A stretch of 64,000 nt of DNA from Dendrophyllia cribrosa (taxonomy: Eukaryota; Cnidaria; Anthozoa; Scleractinia; Dendrophylliidae): NCBI GenBank assembly GCA_024195265.1, contig JAJLRJ010000010.1, forward strand, positions 2,004,481 through 2,068,480, read 5' to 3'. The position numbers and the translations under genes were made by a program. Positions 23,314 through 36,876 of this stretch are shown here, piece after piece. The number at the start of each line of letters is the position of its first letter. Position 1 is the stretch's first letter. The notes beneath the pieces are model-generated. The model worked only from the letters and a program-made list of their open reading frames with translations. It searched no databases and was not told the origin of the DNA.

Positions 23314-23507
23314 CTTGAATTAAACAAGTCAGCTGGTGAACACGCGGGCTCAAATTGATCCCAGTCTTTTTCCGCGTTTCTGAAAGCGAGGCGGATTTCT
23401 TCGAGACGAAAAATAACATGGCAACTAGCGTCTATAATTTACTTTTCTCGGTAAAAAATTGTCGTTTTGGTCATATTTTTGAATAACTGACGCTTGAACA
23501 TTAAAGA
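23314..23507. promoter_or_regulatory. Shared promoter interval of PSMD9 (-) and IFT57 (+)
   Basis: Only 194 bp separate the two divergent start codons. The interval is richer in G+C than its surroundings near the PSMD9 side (aacacgcgggctc, gcgtttctgaaagcgagg), has no TATA box placed for either gene and no mobile element. A bidirectional housekeeping-type promoter is inferred from layout. Confidence 0.6.
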
Positions 23508-26500
23508 ATGGAAGGTGAAGTTCGTAGAGGCGCCGATGCTGGTGCGGATAATGCCTCCATGTATTACATGTTGTCTGTAGGAGTTATGGAAGAAGTTATG
23601 GAAAAACTCAAACTGCTTGACTACGAGACGAAGTTCTGTAAGGCGTGGGGGTTTAGACCTTTGTCAAGGTAAGAATTTGTTTATCTTTGCCATTACATGA
23701 ACGATAATTACAGAATGCAGGGCCACTTTTGAAAGGAAAATGTATTTGGTGGCTCCTTTGGCTCGACAGTGGATTAAAGAACGAGAAATAATTTATATGC
23801 TCGTTGAATTTGAGTGGTTAACTATTTGGATCTGTGCATGTATTTATTATGGTGGCTCGTTTGGCTCGGCAGTGGATCAAAGAACGAGAAATAAATAACA
23901 TTCTCGTTAAAGTATTGCGTCTATGTATTTAATGGCTCGTTTGGCTCGGCAGTGAAGAGCAAACGAGCGAAACGAGCCAGCTCGTTTGGTATAGGTGGTT
24001 TGCACGTTACGTCATGGCGGCCATGTTGGAGCACACCTACAAAAGAATTTTAATGAACTTCTTTTGTTATGTGCTCCAACATGGCCGCCATGGCCTTTGT
24101 CATTTGAGTCCCACAGGACTGAAGGTCACGTGAGTGAAAACCATCTATACAGTAAAAAGTGACCCTGTATACTATAGTTTAGCCTATTGTAGTCATACAT
24201 AAGGTATTCGCATGTATTATCGGACATGATTGATTATCGGACGCTAACGAAAATACATCCAAAATCCCACAAAAATAAAAACAAAGACGCTGGAACGCCT
24301 GTGCTATCAGCTGAATAAAGTTTAATCTGTTCAACTACCGAGTCTTGTGTCGTAAATCTGAATATCTTGGAAATAAAACTATTCCTCGTACCTGCAGCGA
24401 TAATGGCGCTCTGATTATCCAATCATTTTTCCCTTACGCAAAGACAAAAACTCCAAAAGATGAACGCAAAACTGCAAAGATTGTTCTGAAATCCATCGAG
24501 TGGGAAACTTCCCCTCCATTTTGTTTCCCATACATGATGTACCTACCGTTTCTGAGCAGTTTACCGCTGTTTAGGGGTACTTTTTTTCGGGTATGCCTGT
24601 GATGGATTATCGGATGGCCTATATACTAATGTGATAAAGATTTGCGTACGCACATTGTTGGTGGAAATTTTCAATAGGATTTGCATGTCCGATTATCAAT
24701 CAGCGTGTCCGATAATCTTTCAAGGCATAGATAATTTTGTAATCAGTTTTGTCGGAAATATATCGCTTTCTAGACAATTTTGGAATGAAACTATCGAGAC
24801 AACTCTATAAAACTTTTGGAGGAAGAAGAATTTGGTTGTTCATCTGTTAAGCACTTTGATAAAAGCGATGAGGTAAATGTGTCCGATAATACATGCGAAT
24901 ACCTTACATACAAATACAAGTGTCACCGACAAACAGGTTTGTATTTTTAGACATCATGGATGTTGTTTGCAGTTCTAAAGCCCTGACCAAATGGGAAGGC
25001 AAGGCAATGCAAGTTGAAAACTGACAATTTGTGTTGCCTTGCACTTGGTGGCCAAACAGGAGTCGCAAGTTGACTCACAAGTACATGCACATTTGGTCGG
25101 CCTACAGTGTAGTCCCGCGCGGTCATACTTGTAATTGGTCACTTGACTTGTGTTGACTTGAAACTACTTGTGTTTGACAGCCAAATGGTGAAAAACTTAT
25201 GCTTACTTGCAGCAAACTTTGAGTTTGATCAAAGTGATCACAAGTCAATGCAAGCCATCGCAAGTACACACAAATGCTGGCTAATAAAATAGGGTCACAA
25301 GTTGGAAACTTTCAGTCTGGCCAGGGCTTAAAGCTTGTACTGTTATAATAATATAAATGCTAAAAAGTAATATAGCGCTTTATCCCAAAGTTCTAAACCG
25401 CTTCACAATGACCTAAAAAGTTAAAAAACAACTACATGTATTTACAAACTAAAATAAAGGCTATGATAAAAAATAAAGGTAAGTCTTAAGATGCTACAGC
25501 TACATGTACACTGTATGCTTAATACGCTCAGGGAAACTGTTCCATGAGACTGAAGCTTAATCTAACTATGTCTGTAAATTAGTATACAGCTATTTCAATT
25601 TAGGTTGTCGGATGAGAGCTTCAAGCGTACGCAACGAGACCGCAAGGTACTTTGGGATTTTTATGAATACGATAAATTTACCAAAGCAAATTAAAATGCC
25701 TCGTCCATACAGCGAAGGCAAACATTTATGGTGCTAACATCCACCTCACTCATCGCACTAACAAACGCAAAAACCGCGAACTAAGCTAAGACCAATTTAC
25801 AACTACCCATAGTAACTTGCGGTCTTGTTGCGTACACTTGAAGCTCTCATCCGACAACCTAAATTGAAATAGCTGTATGTAATACAGGGTGGGATGAAAA
25901 TACTTTAGTTTACTAGCCCGGAGCTGTGAAGAGCTAGCCCAAAAGTAAATTAATTATTTAAAACAAACAAATTTAAACAAGGGATGAATATTACACCAAG
26001 AGGCAAAAAATCTCCAACTGTGTTCGCTCCCAGCGGCGAATGTTACGGAATAAATTATAAATTACGAGAAAAACTTATTTTTGCGCTGGTTATGAAAGTT
26101 ATGATCAATTGATCAATGAAACTAGTACTCTTATTCGAAGTCTTTCGTCTTTGGATAACGTAAAATATCTTGCAAGCCCTTTCGGAAGTTTGATACAACA
26201 AAAATAACACATTTTATATTACGTGACTTGCTTGCGAGTATCAAGAGATTAAATTACGCACGGCGTTCTACGCTAGACTTGCCACAAGTCGGCTGCGATC
26301 ATGCGAAGCCCCCGAGAGCGCGACGAAGTCGCGAAAAGCGAGCGACGAAGTCGCGAAAAGCGAGCGACGGGGTCGCGAGAAGCGAGCGACGAAGTCGTGA
26401 GAGCGAGCGAAAAAACGAAAAACGGACTTTGAGAGAGTCTACGTTCTACGCGTACACGGCTTCCTCGAATCGTAAAATAAATCCACTAGAAAAATCGAAG

Positions 26501-29500
26501 TTAGTCGACATGTTCATGAGTTTGAGAAACGTGAAACTACTCACTTTCCCATGGAAATGGCAAACGGCAGACGGCAAAAATATTTGCCGTTTGTGGGAAA
26601 AACAATCTATCCAGTATTAATTAACTCAACGACTGTGTCGGCAAATCTTCAAGTTGTCTAGCTTGTTTAAAGAAAACGGTCTTAATCGACAAGACAGATC
26701 CTAACTGGTTTACTTTGAACTTAATACAATGAAAACAACAGTGATTTTAAAGACCTAAAAGCAGAGGAGTGAGAACACAATTACGGCCGCTACTGTACAT
26801 TATAATTATTTACGAAAACGCATCATTCAATTCCATTTCTTTTGTTCCCTGTTGATATTTTCTTACATTTTTAAAATGTTCCTCGCATTCACTTTCACTA
26901 GAGAACTGTTTATTACACACTTCTTATTTTAATTTTTAACTTTATGATGAGAAAAGGCAACAAATATTGCTTGCCCGTCGGGCAAACTCCGACAAAAAGA
27001 CACTAGCCCGACGGGTCGCTTCACTAGCCCCGGGCTATCGGACAGCGCTTTTGTCGCGCCCTGGTAATAGGACTACATGCTGTCCAATTTGGAAATAATT
27101 GGATGAAAAAAATTCCGAGGACAGCCAAAATTGAATGAGGCCATAGGCCGAGTCCAATTTGGCTGTCAGAGGAATTTTTTGAATCCAATTATTTCCAAAT
27201 TGGACAAGCATGTAGTCCTATTACTTATTAATTGTATAGCTAGTGAGGAAATACAGCTTCGCAAGGAAAACTATGGGAACTGTCTCTGATAAAAAACAGA
27301 CTGACCTGACTGCTAGAGGAATTCTTCGTCTTCTTCATTCAAAGCGTGAGATGCATTTTTTCGCTTTCCGTAACCCTTCACTCTCAATTCTCTTGCTTTC
27401 GCCTCAAGTTGTTGCCTTGACTTTTCAAATTCGTGGTCTCGCAAGATGCTGTGTTTTTTGCCAGCGTTTTTTAAATGGCGGTCCAACGCGCTCTGCATCA
27501 CTGCCAGACTTTCTGGTTCATATTTGCCGCCGTCTTTTTTTTGAATTTCGGCAAAGAAGCGGCAGAGAATTGCATCTAGCTCTTCTGGAGGGATATCTTC
27601 AAAACGTCTCGCTTCGTTATTACGCTGGAGTTTCCACTCGTCGAAAACGTTCAGCCACGTTTTTGTGCTCTTGGCGGTGTTTGAGTTTCCGTTTCTGCTT
27701 CTAAGAGTATTAATTTCCTCTTCCTGCAACCATGGAAATCTCTCATTTGTGTTAGAACTGCTAAAGATGGAAAAATTTGGCAAATTTTCTTCACTGAACT
27801 CCTCCATGTTGTCAACAACAATGGCGACCTGTCCTGCTTTCAGTGCTGACGTTTGCTCACTGCTGATTGGTTGGTTTCACAATCCATTGTTTTTTCTCGG
27901 ATTTCATTGGCTGAAACAAACTGTCCTATTTTTTCCCAAATAGGACAGTTTCTGCATTTTTACTCAAACTCCATATTGAAAACTGTCCAAATTAAATCCC
28001 AAATTGGACAGTTCTGAGAAATTAAAGGATAATAGCCGTGCTGACAATACTGGATTAACTGACTGCTATATAATTAAAGAAGAAATATTAATTTGAATGC
28101 TAAAAGAACAGTTTACTTTCTTACATGTAGTTACTCGAATAAAACATATTTTAACTTAAAAAACAACGAAGTTATTGCTTATTTACCTCCCGTTGCTCCC
28201 TGTACGGAAGAAATGTGACAAACAACTGAAATCGCCCCACAATGCATTGCCAGCTTAGTGCTCTACATTATGTTCTGCATGATGTCACTGAGTTGCAAAC
28301 AAGTTCCACGTGTGTTATGGCGACCGGAAAAAGGTCAGAACGGTCGATTAAACAATATTTTTGTACTCAACTTGATGTCCATAACTACAGATATCTGTAT
28401 TCAGTTGATTGAACAAACAAAATACAATGTTTCAAGCAACAGTAAGATGCTTAAGTTTGTGCTTCAAAATGCAGGAAAATGCATCTCTGGGAGACTAAAA
28501 TTTAAAAATTTCCTGGGGGAGCATGCCCCCGGACCCCCCTAACGGGGATGGGCCTTCAACCCTTCCAATCATGTGTCCACCTCTCAAATGCATTGCCCTC
28601 CTGTTCAAAATCTTGATGGACCTTAATGAAATCCCTGCATCGGTTTTAACAGTTTTCTTTTTAATTGCAACAATTAAAAAAAAAAAATTATAGACTTAGG
28701 CATATACCCGTAGCCACCCCCCATAAAAAAATCCTGGATCCGCCCCTGCATGTGTTGGTCTGAAAAAAAATTAATGGGTACTCTAACAATGCAGAAACTA
28801 ATGCGATAATTACTGTAGTAATATCACAACTCAAGGACAAATTGGAAATTGACCAGTGCAGCTGTTTTTATTGTATGTTATAGGCACTTCTTTGCTCTGC
28901 CAACCAACCCAGGAGAGCAGTTCTTTACATTTACGTCCTTGTCTGCATGGCTGCTTATATGTTGTGGAAGGAGCTTTGAACAGCCACAAGAGGTGCGTGT
29001 CTTATATACATGTAGTACAACTTTAACCCTATTCAGCCTGGGGGGGTGGGGAGGCACAAAGTGCCCGCGCTAACTTTCAACATTCATAACTTCTTTAATA
29101 ATGTATTCAAACGTCATCAAACTTTGTGAATTTTCCTAAAATTTATCTGGCAACAATTTCATATGACAATTTATTGATCACGTGACTTGATGTTTCCATG
29201 GCAACAAGATTTTGACAGCCATGTTTTTTTTAATTTGCATATTTGTATGTTTGAATGAAGAAAAACAATATTTATTGGTATACTTTACTATAACTTTTAT
29301 ATTTTTACGTCATTTAGCATTTATTTATATGTTTTGATTAATTTTGAGTCAATTTGGACGGTTTTTAAGAGGTTTTAAAAAATTTCAGAAATCCAAGATG
29401 GCAGATCCAAGATGGTGGCCGTATAACTATTTACCTAATAGCTATGTCATATGACGTCATCGTTTCATTGTGCGGACCACAAAGGAAACAGTTTTGGACG

Positions 29501-32500
29501 TACTATGTACCCTCTATGTTTCATTGTCATAGCCTTCATGTTCTTGGCCAGGCTCAGGAACTCAAAAAAGGCTCACGCTGAATAGGGTTAAGTTGCATTT
29601 GCGTTTGCATTTGCATTTGCAGTGTGTCATACTGAAAATAAATATGAAACATACTGTAGGTGAACTGAATGACAATACTGTAATATTACAAATTGTATTC
29701 TAAATGCGACTTAAATTTTTTTTCTTTTAGTCTGATGACCCGAATGCTACTGTGTCAAACATTTTGGATGAGTTGAAAAAGCTGGTGAGATGACCCTGCT
29801 TGCCTTCTGCATGTTATACAATGTACATGTACTGTATGTTGCATTAATGCTGTGTTTATTACCAGCAAAACATGTTTAGTCTGATCACAAATGAAACATG
29901 TTTCACTATGAAACATGTTCATATCAGGTGGCACATTGTGCGAATCATGATCAAAACATGTTTATTCTGAGCATGATTCAAACTACCTCTTGAGGTAGTT
30001 TTGAGCTAAGCCAGACAAACATGTTAGCACAAATGTTGTCTCCCTACTAAACACTGCATTGCCCTTTGCATTCAAAATGCTTGACAAGTAAGACTAATCC
30101 ACAACAACGTGCAACAGCAAGTTCAAGCTCAATTTTTTGGTTGTTCCATGAAACAGCATAAATTATAGAACCAGGCATGAAACATGTTTTGGAATAATTC
30201 ATAACTTACAATGTATGTGAACAATGAAATGACAAACATGTTTTGAGGAAACATGTTTGCTCTAAACAGTGTTGATGGGAACACAGAAATAGTCTATCAT
30301 GCTGGCAATGTTTCATGAGATAATTTTGACATAAATTGCCATTAATGGTGATGTGTCTGTTTTGTTCTTTACTTCTAGGGAGTCTCAGCAGATTTTCCTC
30401 CAGCAAAGCTAAAAACAGGCTCAGGGGAACAGGTATAGTGGTTCAAGTTGTAACAGTCATCCATTAAAATTCTCCTTTAAAATCATTAACCTTTATCTCT
30501 TTAGGTTTGCTATGTAGTAGATAAACTTGCTGATGAAGCCCTGAAGGTCAAGAAATTTGCATGGCAAAAGTAAGTGCAAAAAAATAGTAAGTTGTTACTG
30601 ACTAATTAAGTGTGAGGTTTAGATATTGAAACACATTCGAAGCTTCTGTAAGTGACACCCTGGGGAAGCAGCAAGTGTCCATAACGGGAGCTGGCCGCTT
30701 ACAGGAATGATTCTTGTAAGAGGAGAATTTAAACAGGGTTTTGTCAAGAGGGCCGTAAGTACAGTTGTCTGCATACAAGAGTGTCTGCTCAGAGAGCTTG
30801 GATTGTACAGGGACACCTGCACATAAAGTGGACACTTTAGGGACCCTCACTTTAAGTGTCTGCTTTATTCAGCTTATGATAGCATGCTATTTTGATGTTT
30901 ATACTCTAAATTAAAATTGCTAGCTTAAAGAAAAAATGCATCAGCTACATTCTTAGTTGCAAAATTTAATGATAATCTGAAGATAATAATCCCGGGACTG
31001 GTGTACTCCATTTTCTCTGGTTTGCATGACTGTAACCTAAACACACCACGCCATGTTCGACAAAAGTGGTTCGATTCTGAACCAAGATGTAATGTTCATA
31101 AATAGCTGCTTGCAAATTGGTTTGAATAAAAACGTTGTGATTTTGATTGCAGCGATATTTTTTACAGCCTTTGATTTTTAACAAAGTTTTCTTTTCAACT
31201 CCGTATCTTTTGTTTACTATTTCCAACTATTGATCCTCTTGTGGAGGCACAGTAGTGTACATTGTAGTGGGTAGCAAGCCCGGGGGGGTACTCCCTTATA
31301 TACGCTATATAGGTATGTGCCGCCCGATAGGGTAGGGTTTTTGAGGTGCTCAGTCCTTAAATAGGGTATCCTTTTTGATATTTTTGGTATTGTAATCCTT
31401 AGATATTCCTTAGATATATGGTCATGGCAGTATCCACCCCCACACGCAAAACGAAAAAGATATGGTCTGTTAAAACTGTACTACACGCCTGGTTTTGGGC
31501 CTTAAAAAGGGTATCAAATCTCGATTTTCTACCCTTAAATAGGGTCAGGGTTTGAGAACCTTGGCGGCACACACCTATCCTAAATTGTCGGGAGTACCCC
31601 TCCCCCCAGGGGGGGTAGCAAGTTGGACCTTTAACCTGAAGGTTGGTCAGGTTTGAGGGTAGGCCAGGCCCCTGCCATCATGTTGTTTCCTTAGACATGA
31701 AACTTAGCTCCACATTGCCTCTATCCACCCAGGTGTATAAATGGGTACCAGTGACAAAATGCTGGAGGAAACTTTATGATGGACTAGCATCCCATCTAGG
31801 GGGGAGTAGCAATACTCCTAGTTGCTACATGCTATTGAAAAGTGTGTCTTGTTTGCGACTTTACCTTCTACCTATTGATCTTCTTATACGTGTATCTCCA
31901 CTTTTATTAAAAGCCTACATGTACATATTTTCATTACCTTTGTAATTTGTGATCATTATTCCCTAACTGTAACTTCTCTTCCTTCGAAGGCCACAACATG
32001 CTCAAGAAGACTTTGAAGAGGAAACAATGGAGGACGATGAAGCTGAACTAACACTGAACAAAGTAGAGGAGGAAATGATGGTAAAATCGGTTGTCTTTAC
32101 TGTTTGTACACATTATTTTTACCATAATCTTATGCCCCATTCACACCAACGGTTAAACATGTTTAAATGTTGTTTAGTTTAACTACGTTTTAGCCTCTAT
32201 CTTGAACGTTTTGAAATGTATATGACTCAAACTACCTGGAATGGTAATAAAGTCAATAAAGTTTCTTTTAGTAAAGATTTCACTCCAAATATTACGGGAG
32301 GTTAGGAGGTATTTTTCTAAACCTGTTTTAAACTAAACAACATTTAAACATGTTTAAGCGTTGGTGTGAATGGGGTATTAGACAATCTCAGGGCTGTCAT
32401 TAAGCTTTGAGGAATCTCTGTTGCAGGTAAAATCTGGTCTCAGGTTGTATCAGTATTCAATCAAGGTTAAATGAGTACCCAGTATTCAATCTAGGTAAGC

Positions 32501-33808
32501 TAACCCTAACCCCAGCACAAAGCTACAGTGTACATGCAACTCTAACACCAAGTTAACCCCAGCTAACTCTAACACATTAAGCTTAAACCCTAGCTAACTC
32601 TTGATCTAATACAAAGCTAACCCTAGTTAACTCTAACACAAAGCTAACCGTCACAGCACTGGCTATATACATGTACATGTATCTTTGTGCTAGGGGTGAT
32701 GGTCAGCTTTGTGCCAGGGTTAGGGTTAGCTTACCTAGATTGAATACTGGGTACGCATTTAACCTACAGAAGATTGAATACTGATTCAAGCTGAGAAAGA
32801 ATTTTACCTGCAACATCTCTCTAAACAAGGAAACTCAAACTCAATTTTTCCAGTGAAATCATTGTAGTTGAAACCTCTTGTAAGTGGCCACTGCCACTTT
32901 CAATGCTGATGATTTGAAATTTTCTATTGTTTTTAACCTCAGTCTGGTAAGCGACCACTTACCCACATTTCAATGTCACTTTAGACGGAAATTGAATTGT
33001 GCTACAGTACAAGTCTAGTAAAACAAACAAAGTCATTTCCTTTTGCAATAAAACTTCTGTTATAATACAATATTTTGCACTGAAAGGTGCTTTGAACATT
33101 GTAATATTACAACAGGTTCATACAATTCAGAGTTAAGACCCTGTGTGGTCTAACCTCCCGTAAACGACCACCTCTCCCAAGCGACCACCTTGGCTTTGGT
33201 TGCATACGGGAGGTTCAACTGTGTTTTCTACCCTCTCATCACCTGACTTTTGTCCGCTTGACAATCTATTGATATTGTAAGAAGAAATGAGAAAGTTGAT
33301 CAATAGAATTTAATGACCTACAACATGCAAATTTCCCATAACTGATCAATCTCTTTATTCTCGTGATCTGAATGTTGATGTTGTGGTTTAATTTTTTGGG
33401 GGTTTGAAATTTTTAAACCAATTTAATTTTCATTTTGGTTTATCTCAGATTCATTACCATAAATTATCTAAGACAAAGAAAAATAAAAATTAAACTGGTT
33501 TGAAATTTTCAAACCCCCCAAAAAATTAAACAACAACATTGACAACAAATAAGTTGACATTGTTAGGAGATATGACATGTTAATCACTGGAAGTTGATGG
33601 CACAAGAAGCTCGTATTCCCCAGTTGATTATATTCTTTTTTTTCTTATTGCCTGTTAATTTCATATCAGTGAATTGATACTGTAGGAGAAATTTAAGTTT
33701 GATCACTTCTGTTTTAACTTCCCTTAGGATGAGGCAGAGGAAGAAATTGAGGAAGATGACAGTTACCTTGATCTGGCAGGAATGAAACAGCAATCTGAGA
33801 TGAATGTA

Positions 33809-33863
<55 letters not shown>

Positions 33864-34190
33864 GCTGTGCCAGCGGACCAGAATATCATCAGGACTGAGG
33901 AGGAGAAGGTTGAAAAGTACCAGGAACTAGCATTTGAAATTAGAAGGATTCATGGAGCCTCGAAAGTCACAATAATACCTATCGTGATTGGTGCTCTTGG
34001 AAGCATATCGAAAGGTGCAAAGACCTGGTTTGGAAAGTTAGATGTACCTGACTTCCTTGGAAGTGTACAAATATCGGCCATTCTTGGAACTGCGCATTTG
34101 TTGCGGGAAGTGTTGTGTCTCTAAGCTACGGGGAGTGGCTGAGACACAATAAACATTACCCAGTAGAACATCTGGCAACTGGAGAGAATC

Positions 34191-34263
<73 letters not shown>

Positions 34264-36789
34264 TAGGGATAGTAATTGGTCTTTAGAAGTGGGGGCGCGG
34301 TGGTCCAGTGGTTAGCACGTTGGACTTTCAACCTGAAAGTCGGTGGTTGGTGGACTTTCAACCTGGTGGTTGGTGGTTGTCTCTCTCCATGCTGGTGTAT
34401 AAATGGGTATCGGCAACATAATGCTGGGTGGATAACCTTGCGATGGACTAGCATCCCATCCAGGGGGAGTAGTAATACTCTCAGATGCTTCATGCTACAG
34501 AAACCGGGTTAAGCTCCAGCAGTTGTGAGTCATTAGGCTTGTGAAGATGCACCTTTTAATTGGACTGTGTGGAGTATAATTCAGGGAGTAATTGGGCGAG
34601 TAATTTCAAATTGGCCTAGTGCATGGGGTGAGCATGGTTTGAAATTACGAACCTGAATTGTGCGACACAAAATTCAAGATTTAAAAGTCTCTATGGACCT
34701 TTTCTACTCAAAAGGTCAGGGATATTTTCTATCAGTTTTGAAACCAGTAGGGAAACTGTAAGTTCACTTTATCACTTGTGTCTTGGAAAACTCACTAAAA
34801 CTCTGATTTTGGTTGATTTCCTTTTCAAAAATTCATTTGATATCTTCCTCTAAGTGTTCTATAAGCATTTCGTGTTTGACAAAGGTACTTACTAGTTTTA
34901 TTTTGGGGCAGTTTCGACCCAAAAAAATGTCACAATCCCGAGACATACATGTACTGTAAACTCCTTTAAAACAATTTTTTTGACAGGACATTGCTGATTC
35001 AGCAAAGCCTGATTCTGTCATGGAATCAACCACAGATGCTGCCGAGTGGAAACTTGAGGTTGAGAGAGTTTTGCCATTGTTGAAGGTTCACATAAGAACT
35101 GATAACAAGGTACCAATAATTGATCATCTACTGCCTCAAACACTCGTCTGGTAGATAAGCCTTATACCAATTGACCTTTTTCCAGAATAAAGAGAATGTG
35201 ATCATTGCAGTAACTGGGATGGCCACATTCTGTTTCTGCCGCAGTTCATATTTATTAATTTTCATATTCACATAATAATGATAATCATACATTGTCATAA
35301 TAATCACATTACATTGTAATTTATAAGGTGCAAAATAATTATCAATGATATTAATGTTCAGATGTGCTACTTTCATTACTGAAATTGAACATACATACAT
35401 CTTTCTAGAATTGTATTGTATCTGTAGAAATCCATTGTCAGTGCTTTAACTTATACACAATATCCATCAGTCCAATCCTACAAGTTGCAACCATTTTACG
35501 TACTATGACAACTAAACATTGTGGGCACTGGCGATCTAATATTAAAATGACTCGCCAAATTGGTAGCTAAATCTTAAGAGTCTATCACCAAATGGCTACC
35601 AAAGAGAAGTATTAACTTGAAGGCTTGATGACATGTTTGTTCTCTATGCCTAATTGTGGTAGTGTCTATGTTCAGTGTAGTTGACTGTTTGCTGTTTGCA
35701 CTTGTTGTATAGGACTGGAGAACACATTATGAACAGATGCAACTACACAGTGAGGGAATCAAGTCTTCTCTAACAGAAACAAAGGTACACAGTCAGTAGT
35801 CACTGAAGTTCATTGAGTTCAAGTTCATTTGAAATAAATTCACATAACTAAGGCTCAATATTAGGGACAAGAGGGACAAACTAAAATAAAATTTAACAAA
35901 CATAAATATTTGCAGTATTATGTTTGGCTACCAAGGAGGAAGAGCTTTTACAATGTATTCCTTTTGGAATTTGATATGACTCAGACATTTAATTTTAATT
36001 CGAATTGTTTCGCAAATCTTTGATTCCGTAGCTTTGAATCTTGTAAGACCATAATTAGTTCTGGAAGCTGGCCAGTATGTTTCAGTTAGTACATGTAGGT
36101 GTTATTAAATAATAGTTATGAACTTTAGAGGCAGATAAAAAAATCATTTCAGAGAGGGTAGCGAGGGTTGCTTTTTTGGACATTGTATTAATTATATGCA
36201 CAAGAGAAGAAAGGTCTGCTCTGCCTATCCCTACTCTTTTACTTTTGGATCCTGCCTCTATGTGTTTGCTACAGAAAAAAATCTACCTATCTCTTACTTC
36301 CTTCGGTTCTGTCTCACAAATCCTTTTTTTTTTTCTGTTCCAAATTACCTTTTCTTCTTGAAAATGCTTTTTTTTTTAGTTTTATCATCCAATTGCTAGG
36401 GGTTAAAGCAAATGCTTGACTTGGTACTACTCAGTTCGTGTAACAGAACCTGAAGGTAACAACAGCCCCAAAATAGAGTGTTTTTACTCAGTCCCATTGG
36501 ACTCAAATGACAAAGGCTATGGCAGCCATATTAGTGTCCCAAACATTAATTACAATTACTTTGTATGGGACACTAGTATGGCGGCTATGACGTCAAGTGC
36601 GAACGCTCTTTGCTTTATTTTATCCTTTTTAAGTGCTGCAATTTTTATGTTTCGCCTTTCAGGGACATCTGGACAAGCTTCACCATGAAATCAGCAGAAC
36701 CCTTGAAAAAATATCAAGCCGTGAAAAATATGTTAATAACCAGGTAACTTATGTGTAACCTGCAGGTGTATTCCCTGGGGGGGGGTGGG

Positions 36790-36820
<31 letters not shown>

Positions 36821-36841
36821 TCATATATGGGAGTACCCTCA

Positions 36842-36876
<35 letters not shown>

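Noticed and set aside
32500..32730. Telomere-like ctaaccctaacccc sequence
   Set aside because: Part of an internal repeat of a foldback element; not a (TTAGGG)n array.
34285..34360. Possible tRNA gene
   Set aside because: Only the 5' half is tRNA-like, the rest is internally duplicated, and the same body recurs at 31618: a SINE head.
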